Of a DNA stretch of 64,000 bases, positions 12,382-20,000 are shown in pieces; position 1 is the first letter of the stretch; each line of letters starts with the position of its first letter. The stretch covers positions 909,085-973,084 of the forward strand of contig CAJNDS010000224.1 in assembly GCA_905221605.1 (NCBI GenBank). The letters run 5' to 3'. The position numbers and the translations under genes are program-made. The DNA comes from Symbiodinium natans. Lineage: Eukaryota; Sar; Dinophyceae; Suessiales; Symbiodiniaceae. A model generated the notes under the pieces. It was given only the letters and a program-made list of their open reading frames with translations. It did not search any database and had not been told where the DNA came from.

Positions 12382-12450
12382 GTTCGCAAGCCCCGGCGCC
12401 CGAATGTCGAGGAGCTTCTCGTCTCGGCGGCAGAGGCTTCCGAGGGTTGC
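12382..12450 (+). CDS. Possible exon, helical and charged
   Basis: The frame reads VRKPRRPNVEELLV and then SAAEASEGC, after an AG|G acceptor. It sits between a C-strand array (12310-12350) and a G-strand array (12455 onward). By position it could be an early exon of the E0-E8 family copy that follows at 13.4 kb, but I could not align it to another copy. The acceptor lies inside a short MITE-1 end (GAACCTCCTGGAGGTTC), which makes the left edge uncertain. Confidence 0.4.
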
Positions 12451-12695
12451 CGGGCTTAGGGTTTAGGGTTTAGGGTTTAGGCCAAGGGTTTAGGGGTTGA
12501 GGGGGTTTAGGTTTTAGGGGGTTAGGGTTTAGGGTGTAAGGTTTCAGGGTTTCAGGGTTTAGGGTTTACAGGGTTTGGGTAGGGTTTAGGGTTTAGGGTT
12601 TACAGCGTTTAGGTAGGGTTTAGGTGCTGCAGGGTTTAGGGTTTCGGGTTCATAGGATTTAGGGCTTCTAGGGTTTTTCAGGGGATCTTCGAGGC
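12451..12695. repeat. TTTAGGG array, degenerate
   Basis: G-strand telomere-type units with insertions. Confidence 0.85.
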
Positions 12696-13400
12696 ACGGG
12701 AGCTTTTGGGTGCCGGAGTTTATTGTCCAGGAGGTTTGGGGCTTGCTTTTTGTCCTTTTGGGAGGGGAGAGGGTTTCGGGTTTAGGGTTTCGGGTTTAGG
12801 GTTTATGGGTTTAGGGGAGAGTTTTTCGGGGGGTGAAGAGGCTTCTGGGTTCAATGGGGGTTCATGGCTCCAAGCTCCGTGGAACTCTTCTCACAATTGC
12901 GGCCCCATGAACCTCCAAGCGAGCAGACCCTAAACCCTAAACCCTAAACCCTAAACCCTAAACCCTGAAAGTTTGAGTTTGGGGAACTCTTGGCAAGATG
13001 GGTTTGACGGACGGATTCCGACTGTATCCTTTTTTGCCAGGTTCATGGGCACTTAGAGCTAGCGCGCTCAGAGAAGCCAATGAAGCCTATAGCCAGTTGT
13101 ATCTACAGCTACCCTTAGAACTACTCGACCCAGAACCCCAAGGATCCATGAGACGTGCAGAGACTTCAAAATTCTGTTCAGAGCATTGCCCTGTTGTTGA
13201 GGGAGATTCCTTGAGTCAAGGAAGGATGCGCAGTACAGTTGGTGTTGGTGTTGTACCCCTACAAGAAGAGCTCAGTTGCTTTTTCAGGGTTGTATCTGGC
13301 TACAGCTTTACTTGGGGTACTCCGAACCCTACTCAGCCCTACTTGAAAGTCCCCCCTGAACCTGCAAGTAAACCCTCAACTCCTCAACATGCACCATTGT
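12696..13400. other. Spacer with MITE-1-like words
   Basis: Contains a CCCTAAA run (12927-12966) and words such as GGTTCATGGGCACTTAG near 13039 that match MITE-1 ends. The 134-codon open frame 12998-13402 spans this element, shows no domain and ends in low-complexity sequence. I do not call it a gene. Confidence 0.4.
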
Positions 13401-13403
13401 AAC

Positions 13404-13451
13404 TTGGATCCCGAAAATGCCGGCGAGGCGGCACATGAGGCTCCCAATCGT
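13404..13451 (+). CDS. E1 module, copy 1 (diverged)
   Basis: The frame ends with EAPNR followed directly by GC, exactly as in the E1 copies at 38113 and 57503. The preceding residues (LDPENAGEAAH) keep the alanine-rich character but are diverged, and no AG acceptor sits at the aligned start. It lies 771 bp before the matching E2. E1 has no function I recognise. The copy may be decaying. Confidence 0.55.
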
Positions 13452-14222
13452 GCGGCGCCGGGCACTTGGTTTAGGGATGTAGGGGTAAGCCCTTCACCCA
13501 AGCCCTAAATACTTGGAAGCCCTCTTTGACCTAGTAAGTAGGGTTAGTAAGCTGGGTTGTGGGGATTCTAGTAGGGTTTGTAGGGGATGCTAAGCTGACT
13601 TACGAAGTCAGAAAGACGTTCAAAGTAACCTCACACCCTTAAGCCCTAAACTGCAAATCCTCGAATCCTGAGCTGAGGCCGAACCACATTTTTGGTGGGT
13701 CCCCTGCAGAAGGGTTTCGGGTTCAGGGACTCGGGATTAGGGTGTGATGTTTAGGAAGGGCAGAACTCAAGCCCAAGTTCTAAATCTCCGCAGCGGGGGG
13801 AAGAAGGGTTTAGGGTTTAGGGCCCCTAAGCCCCCAGCCCTCAGCCCCTACTCCCTGAACCCTAAGCCCCTCATCCCGAAACCCAGCAACCCCAAGCCCC
13901 TGGGCTGTATGATTGCAAGGGCTTGCTGACTTAAACCTTCCGAGCGCCGTCGTCGAAGGGTTTAGGGTTTCGGGCTTAGGGTCCTTGATCCCTGCAACCC
14001 TACAGCAAAGGTCGAGGCTTGTGGGACCTAGGTAGTTCAACAATAACAGGCACAACAGAAAAGGGGACCTTTGTTGGGGGTGCTGACATTTGGGGGGGGG
14101 GGTTGCGTTGGCGTACTGGGGCTTTGCAGCTTCAGTTCACGATTCCACAGCTGAGACTTTGAGGGTTTAGAGAGTTTAGAGTTAAGGTTTTTAGGGGTTA
14201 GAGGTCTTTAGGCTTTGGATTG

Positions 14223-14282
14223 AGGAAGCGACGAATTCGCCAAAGACTGCACAAAAAGCTCGGCGCCACTTTGACGATCGAG
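14223..14282 (+). CDS. E2 module, copy 1 (possibly degenerate)
   Basis: Reads KRRIRQRLHKKLGATLTIE, matching KRRVRQRLHKKLGG at 38483 and KRRVRQRLHKKLGS at 58709. It ends at GAG|GC as they do. At the left edge the conserved AG|GTC is replaced by TTGAGG, so the only nearby AG would start the exon two bases late and break phase. A poly-G tract follows within 10 bp of the donor, as in copy 2. E2 is a strongly basic helix-like segment of unknown role. Confidence 0.65.
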
Positions 14283-14285
14283 GCC

Positions 14286-14310
14286 TGCTGGTGGGGGGGG
14301 GGGGGGGGGC
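14286..14310. repeat. Poly-G tract in the E2-E3 intron
   Basis: A run of about 19 G just after the E2 donor of copy 1. Copy 2 has a similar tract at the same place (38546-38561). Confidence 0.8.
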
Positions 14311-14762
14311 CTTGCAATTTTTCAAGGCAGCTCCTAACCTTGGGTTTAGGGCTCTGGCCTGAGGGCCGACATCGCGGAGAAGCCAATGCACGCAGATTCG
14401 TTGGTGGTTACTTGGAGTTTCGGGATATAACCTTATCTATAGTCTTAAGAAAATACCCATGAACCTTCACGCATACAATTCAATAAATAGGGTAGCAAGA
14501 GCCCGGGTACGGTTCTAACCAGGTACAACTGCCCCTACTTGTAACCCCGGCTGTAACTACCCATGAACCTCCGCCTAAAAAACCGAGACCCTCCTTTCTA
14601 GCCATAGCTCGAAGCTAAACCCGAACTAACCCTGACTCCCAAAGCCCTGTTTGGGGTTCTGAAAGTTAGCATGATGAAGGTTGTTAGGCTCGGGAGCCAA
14701 CCCTAAAGCCGGTTAGGGTTTAGTTTTTTTTTTTTTTTTCTGAGCTTTCGCTCCCGCCGCAG

Positions 14763-14818
14763 GAGTTTGAGCAAGCCATGCAGCGGTTTCAAGCGTTGGT
14801 CGACGACGCCCAGGAGAG
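14763..14818 (+). CDS. E3 module, copy 1
   Basis: After CGCAG|G the frame reads EFEQAMQRFQALVDDAQE. It ends at AG|GTTC, in phase with the E2 end. Paralogues are EFGRAMDHFKDL (39267) and EFESAMDRFKDMV (59200). The pattern E-F-x-x-A-M-x-x-F looks like an amphipathic helix. A pure TTTAGGG array follows at 14840-14896. Confidence 0.7.
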
Positions 14819-14839
14819 GTTCATGTCAGGATTTAGGGC

Positions 14840-14896
14840 TGCAGGGTTTAGGGTTTAGGGTTTAGGGTTTAGGGTTTAGGGTTTAGGGTTTAGGGT
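14840..14896. repeat. TTTAGGG array
   Basis: Eight near-perfect heptamers directly downstream of the E3 exon. Confidence 0.95.
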
Positions 14897-15340
14897 TTCC
14901 CAGGGTAGCGGACATCTGCACTTGAAGCCAATGTGGCAACGCCGACTTCTTCTCTTCGTGTAGCTACATATGGTTACCGACTGAGTTGTCTGGTACGAAG
15001 GCGAGTTTGCAGTTGACTCTTGCCCTTGTGTGTGTCTAGCTTAGGGTAGGGGCCGAAATGCTCATGGAACAGTTTGGAGTTTATATCGTTACTGGCAAAC
15101 AGTTGCTGGGCTATCTGGAATCTGATGGCAGTCGGTTGCACCCCTGATGATCCGAAGCCTTCGCTCCTCAGAAGCCCAAGAGCGCCACAACATCTGCACC
15201 GCTCATAGAAGACGGGCGTCAAGAAGCAGCTTGAGAAGGTTTTAGGTTTTAGGTTTTAGGTTTTAGGGTTTAGGGTTTAGGGTCCCTATCCCTAAACCCT
15301 AAACCCCCCAAACATGAGCCCCCAAATTGACAAAACGCAG
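14897..15340. other. Intron or spacer, no exon recognised
   Basis: Unique sequence 14900-15240, then TTTTAGG and TTTAGGG units and a short CCCTAAA run at 15285-15310. An antisense open frame (14974-15222) shows no motif. Confidence 0.4.
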
Positions 15341-15448
15341 CGGTCGACCCATCGACCTTCGCCATGGAGCCCGCCGCAGATGCCTCGCCACAGGCGGAGC
15401 GCGAGGCAGCGAGGCGGGCCGCTGGCTCACCACCGGCCCCCAACTCTA
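15341..15448 (+). CDS. Possible exon, alanine/proline-rich
   Basis: After a CGCAG acceptor the frame reads VDPSTFAMEPAADASPQAER and continues alanine- and arginine-rich to PPAPN. It is GC-rich at third positions, with a C-strand array before it and a G-strand array after it. It could be the E4 counterpart of copy 1 (compare 40676 and 59915, also Pro/Ala/Gln-rich), but alignment is not convincing. Confidence 0.45.
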
Positions 15449-15507
15449 GGGTTTAGGGTTTAGGGTTTAGGGTTGAGGGTTTAGGGTTTAGGGTTCAAAC
15501 CTTGCAG

Positions 15508-15563
15508 GAGATGAACCCCTCTCCGAACCTGTCTGCCCTAGACTCGATCGTTCACCGAAACCC
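15508..15563 (+). CDS. Possible exon
   Basis: TTGCAG|G acceptor, then EMNPSPNLSALDSIVHRN in an open frame. Flanking arrays are G-strand before and C-strand after, the reverse of the usual order. The gene is unknown. Confidence 0.45.
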
Positions 15564-15594
15564 AGAGCCCCGAAGCCCGGAACCCGAAACCCGA

Positions 15595-15640
15595 AACCCT
15601 AAACCCTAAACCCTAAACCCTAAACCCTAAACCCTAAACT
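15595..15640. repeat. CCCTAAA array
   Basis: Six perfect heptamers. A second cluster with CCCTAAT variants lies at 15755-15825. Confidence 0.9.
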
Positions 15641-15662
15641 GAACCCGGAACCCGAAGCCCAG

Positions 15663-15710
15663 GTGTGTCCAGGATGCCAAGGTCCCTTGGAGTTGAGCTG
15701 TGGAGCCCTT
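15663..15710 (+). CDS. Possible exon with CxxC
   Basis: After CCAG|G the frame reads VCPGCQGPLELSCGAL and meets a G|GCATGG donor. The CPGC pair and the later cysteine suggest a small metal-binding segment, but this is only a motif impression. Confidence 0.35.
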
Positions 15711-15959
15711 GGCATGGGGTTCAGGTTTCAGGCTCCCAAAGCCTTTAGGGTTCCCTAAACCCCTAAACCCCTAATCCCTAATCCCTAATCCCTAAACCCT
15801 AAACCCTAAACCCTAAACCCTAAACCCGTAGGTTTAGGGTTCCCTAAACCCCTAAACCCTTAAAACCCTTAGAGCCTGGAGCCCCAAACCCTTACCGCCC
15901 TAAACTCTGCAAACCGTAAACCCCCAAAACTTTTAAGCCCGATGCATCCGCCGCAAGTG

Positions 15960-16090
15960 TTCGGTATGCGGGTTGGACTTTGGAGGATTTGGGGTCTCGG
16001 GTTTCGGGTTTGGGGTTTAGGGTCTAGGGTTTGGGGTAGGGTTTTAGGGTTTTAGGGCTTTAGGGTTTTAGGGTTTTAGGGTTTCAGGCA
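15960..16090. repeat. Degenerate TTTAGGG/TTTTAGGG array
   Basis: G-strand units with one-base insertions (TTTTAGGG) from about 16010 to 16085. Confidence 0.85.
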
Positions 16091-16339
16091 GACAGAGCAG
16101 TTGGGTTGGACTTGTGAGACTTGCTGGGGCATCTCTGCCACAGAACCTGGTGGTTGTTCACTTGTATAGCTACCCGCGAGCCTTCAAGCGGGTTTCTCTT
16201 CTGCCAAAATATTACACCCTAGACGGGACGCCCAATTGCCAGAAGCTCCCAAACGGTTCAATCTTAAACGCACTTGCAACGAACCCTAAATACACTTGTA
16301 CTACTTCTCCAAGTATTCCAGCAAATCAATGTAATGCAG

Positions 16340-16432
16340 GGGTCGGAAGAATTACTAATAATATTGCCTTATGGTCCCTCTATAAGTATACTATAATGAC
16401 CCCGGAAACCGTATTCTAATGATTCAGGCTCC
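16340..16432. mobile_element. MITE-6-like repeat
   Basis: The segment CCTTATGGTCCCTCTATAAG ... CTATAATGACCCC matches segments at 16764-16805 and 28213-28245. The trailing TATTCTAATGATTCAGGC also matches 28734-28752. This dispersed non-coding repeat sits inside the open frame 16114-16419, which I therefore reject as a gene. Confidence 0.55.
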
Positions 16433-16612
16433 TTTCTGAGGCCAGCCCGCCAGCCCCTGATCTTTTGAGTGTGACCCCACCCTAGATTCTAAACCTTAAG
16501 CCCTAAACCAAGACCCTAAACCTTAGACTCCTGAATTCCCCTGACTTCCTACTTTCAAACCCAGCTCAAGCCGAACTAGGCTTCAGGGTTTAGTGTTTAG
16601 GGCTTGGGTAAG

Positions 16613-16696
16613 CCCTATGAAATCCACCCTTCCTTCCACCCGTACATCTCCCAGGCCCACGCCCAGGACATCGCTTTCTGCATGATGCAGATGGAG
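16613..16696 (+). CDS. Probable early exon of the TIR-like gene
   Basis: Reads PYEIHPSFHPYISQAHAQDI and continues to AFCMMQME, ending at a GAG|GTGCGA donor. The 84 bp exon is phase 0 at both ends, so it can join the next exon (17019, phase 0). Third positions are C/G-rich. The acceptor would be AAG|C, without the usual AG|G, which is a weak point. The link to the TIR-like gene is inferred from phase and distance. Confidence 0.5.
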
Positions 16697-16734
16697 GTGC
16701 GATCACAAGGGCTCAGGGTTTTCATAAGGTTCAA

Positions 16735-16805
16735 AAAAGGATCGGAACAATTACAACTAGTCTTCCCTTATGCTCCCTTTATAAATATACCATAATCACC
16801 CCCAA
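16735..16805. mobile_element. MITE-6-like repeat, second copy
   Basis: CGGAACAATTACAACTAGTC and CCCTTATGCTCCCTTTATAA parallel the copy at 16343-16400. Confidence 0.5.
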
Positions 16806-16916
16806 AACCCAAGGCCCCTTTGTTAGGTGGGTTGGGGTTTGGGTGTCATGGGGCTGTGGGTCGCCAAACCCTAACACCCCCTGAAAGCGCAACTCGGAGT
16901 CCCCCGAAAGCAGGCC

Positions 16917-17016
16917 CTAAACCCTAAACCCTAAACCCTAAACCCTAAACCCTAAACCCTAAACCCTAAACCCTAAACCCTAAACCCTAAACCCTAAACC
17001 CTAAACCCTAAACCCT
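16917..17016. repeat. Pure CCCTAAA array
   Basis: About 14 perfect heptamers that run to within a few bases of the next exon's acceptor (CCCTAG|G at 17018). Confidence 0.97.
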
Positions 17017-17018
17017 AG

Positions 17019-17094
17019 GTCACGCAGCCGCAGATTCTGCGTGCCGTCCCGGCCTTCCGCGTGCTGCAGTATTTCGGCCGGGTGTTGCGCCATG
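17019..17094 (+). CDS. TIR-like gene, exon a
   Basis: Frame QILRAVPAFRVLQYFGRVLR, starting after CCCTAG|G (or CGCAG at 17028) and ending CATG|GTGGCT. The last base joins the next exon to give G-G-D-F-Y. Confidence 0.65.
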
Positions 17095-20000
17095 GTGGCT
17101 GGGTACGTGCTTGGGACACTTTATCTAGTTTCCCTCGGTGGGGTTTTAAGAGGATCATTCTCAGGAATAGAGTTTTTTCAGTGGGGTAAGGGTCCGTCCT
17201 AGGTGGAGATTTCTATCACCTGAGCCGGCCCGCCAGCACCATTGATGAGTTTTGCTCGCACAGTTGGCACGGCTCGGCCTGGATGAAGATCTCGCTCCTG
17301 TTGCTGCACCTGGGGCCTAACAATGCCTACGGTGTGTGCAAAAACCCTGTATGATTCACTCTTTAAGGGACTTTTGTGCGCTCTATCGCAAGCTCCGTTT
17401 GTTGATTTCGGGCCTTCCCCTCCAAAGAGTTTACCTCCCGAACCAAAGCCCCAGGCCCTACACCCTATTCCTTAAACCCAAAGCGTGGCAAGTCTTTATA
17501 CTGCATCTGGGCATTCCCAGGATGAAAAATGGGGTGGCCGCCTTTGTGGCTGGGACCCTGTGCGCGCTGGTCATGATGTGCCTCTTCTGCCTCGACATGC
17601 TGCCGGGGTACTTCCGGCAGCCTTTTCTAGGAACAGGGGTGGCCTACAAGTACGGGCCGTGGTCGCTGCTGACCGGAGTGCTGGTATCTTGCCTGTTCCT
17701 GCTCTTGTGGCGGCCCAAGCAATCGATGTTTCTGGATCGTATCTGCATCAACCAGGCCTTGGGTTCTCCAAAGATCTGAGCCCAACCCTGAACCCTGAAC
17801 CCTGAACCCTACTTTGAGGTTCATGGCACTTAGTCACCCAATTATACCTGTAGCCCTTGGGTTTTTTTGGGGTATACAAGGGGCATTTGAGGGGTGCTCC
17901 AATTCAGGGCCCATTTTCAGTGACCATGCAACTGCCCTAGCCCCCCAAAGCCCTCAATCCCCGAAATCCTCGAACCTTGGAACCTTCAACCCCCAAACCC
18001 CAAACCCTAAACCCTAAACCCGATACCCGATACCCGATATCCCAACCCTCGAACCCCAAAGCCGAGACAGGTCGATCAGATACTGAAAGCCGAGGGTGTT
18101 CTCAACATAGGCGCTATCCTGAAGCACTCCAACTCCATGCTTCTGGGCTCTTGCCATGGTTTCGGGTTTCCCTCGGACCGCAGGTTCGCGGTCCAGGGAT
18201 TAGGGGTTTAGGGGGTTCAGGGGGTTCAGGGGGTTTAGGGTGCTATAAGGATCCTGTATGATTTGTCATGCAACTTGTTTTTGGTGAGTTCGCTTATGCT
18301 CCATGACAAGAGCCTAGGCTTGTCCTGTGGGACACGACATTTGCTTCCCGACTCTTGGCTTGGGTTTGGAACATCATTTCTTCTGCCCCCTGATCCCGGT
18401 AGAGCTCGAAATATCTCAAGGAGTCTACAGGCTACGCAGACTTCTCTAAGTTAGGCCCTAAACCCTAAAAACCTTCTTGTTTGTAGTTCTACATGAAGGG
18501 CCCTTCGGTAAGATGCAGAGGTCTCTGGTGCCTCTTCGAAATCGCGGCCTTCCTAAAAAGCCACGAGGATGGCCTGGAGCACCTCCTGATCAAGCCCACC
18601 TACCTTGCGCCCAGCACCCTGGTCATCAGCCTCTGCGTGACCCTCATGATGCTCTTCGAGCTCTTGGTTCCCTTTGTGAGCGTCTACGTGGTGGTCCTGA
18701 AGCTCTCCCTGCTGGCCCTGAGCTGCGTTACCGCGGCCCGGCTGCTGTTCCTCTACTACGGCTCCGTCCGGGCGCTGAAGGAGCAGCTGAGGGAGTTCCG
18801 GATGCAGGACGCGAAGTGCGTGTGTTGTGACCTGGGCCACCTGGATGCCTGCCTGGGCTCCGCGGTCATCTGCGACCGGGAGATCGTGAGCGAGTGCATC
18901 TGCACATGGTTTGGGTCCGTGGACGGCTTCGAGAGTGGCCTGGCGCTCATAAGCCCGAATTGCCTGTTAGAGCCTGGGATGTGAGTTCTCCGCCATCTTA
19001 CCTGCGCTCGCAAAGGAACGATGATCATAGCCAAACCTAAAGATCCCTAGACAGGCTCTGGAAGGTTCCGGAATGAGGGAATGCGGGCGCTGCTTGGAGG
19101 TTGGTAGTTATGGCGTGGGCTAACTGTAGTAACTGTAGTAATAAGTGGCGATAGAACCCCAAGGGCTTGGCTTAGTTCTCCACTTTGAACTGCCCTGGCA
19201 AGAGTCACTTTTCGTTCCCTAGACCCTGGATCTAAACGCCCGTTTAGGGTTAGTAAGATTTTAGTAAGGTGGGCTATGGTTCTCGTGGGGCTTCTAGGGA
19301 GACCAGCAGAACCCGACACTCTAGACCCACCCAAACCCCCAAAAACTCACCAAGGTGCGGTGAGGTCCAGAGTGTCGAAAGCTCTCGCGGGGCAGCTGGG
19401 TCAGTTCCCGTGCCCGCGCCTTGCCTCCGGCGGGTTGAGGGCTTAGAGCTTAGGGTTTAGGGCTTGGGGTTTGGGGTTTAATTGAGGGTTTAGGGTTGAT
19501 GGGTTCACTCGGGTGTCCAAATTTCACTTGAAGCCCAGAAGCCTTCCCTTGGGCCCTGAGCCTTAAAGCTTCAAACCCAGAAGCCCTAAAGCCCTTCAAG
19601 CCCTTAAGCCCTTAAACCTTAAGCCCTTAAGCCCTTCAACCCTAACAACCGTAAGCCCTTAGGCGGCTAAACCACCCCAGACTCCGAAGCCCGGCAGACT
19701 CGTGGCTCTGTCTTGCAGGTCTGGCGTTCTTGGAATCTCTAGACGCAAAAACGAAACCCAACAGACCTAAACCCTGAAAGCCGTGGAACCCTAAGCCATA
19801 AAGCCCTAAACCCAAAACCACACCCATGCAAAGCCTTAGCTAGGAAGACCCAAAGTTTCAAAAAGGAAAACCCCTAAGTGGACCCCCAAGACCGTGTGGG
19901 TGAAACATGGCCTAACTTAGGATCCCATCTAAACCGTAAACCCTAAACCTCTAAACCCCTTAATAGAATCCTCAAACCCCAAACCCATTGAGCCCTTCAA

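Noticed and set aside
12998-13402. 134-codon forward frame
   Set aside because: It crosses MITE-1-like words and heptamer remnants, has no domain and is not matched in other copies.
16114-16419. 101-codon forward frame
   Set aside because: Its second half is the dispersed MITE-6-like repeat.
18488-18520. Reading the 18521 exon from an upstream ATG (18493)
   Set aside because: The upstream peptide does not fit the family motif, whereas starting at GCAGAG|G restores the R-L-W-C motif in phase with the micro-exon.
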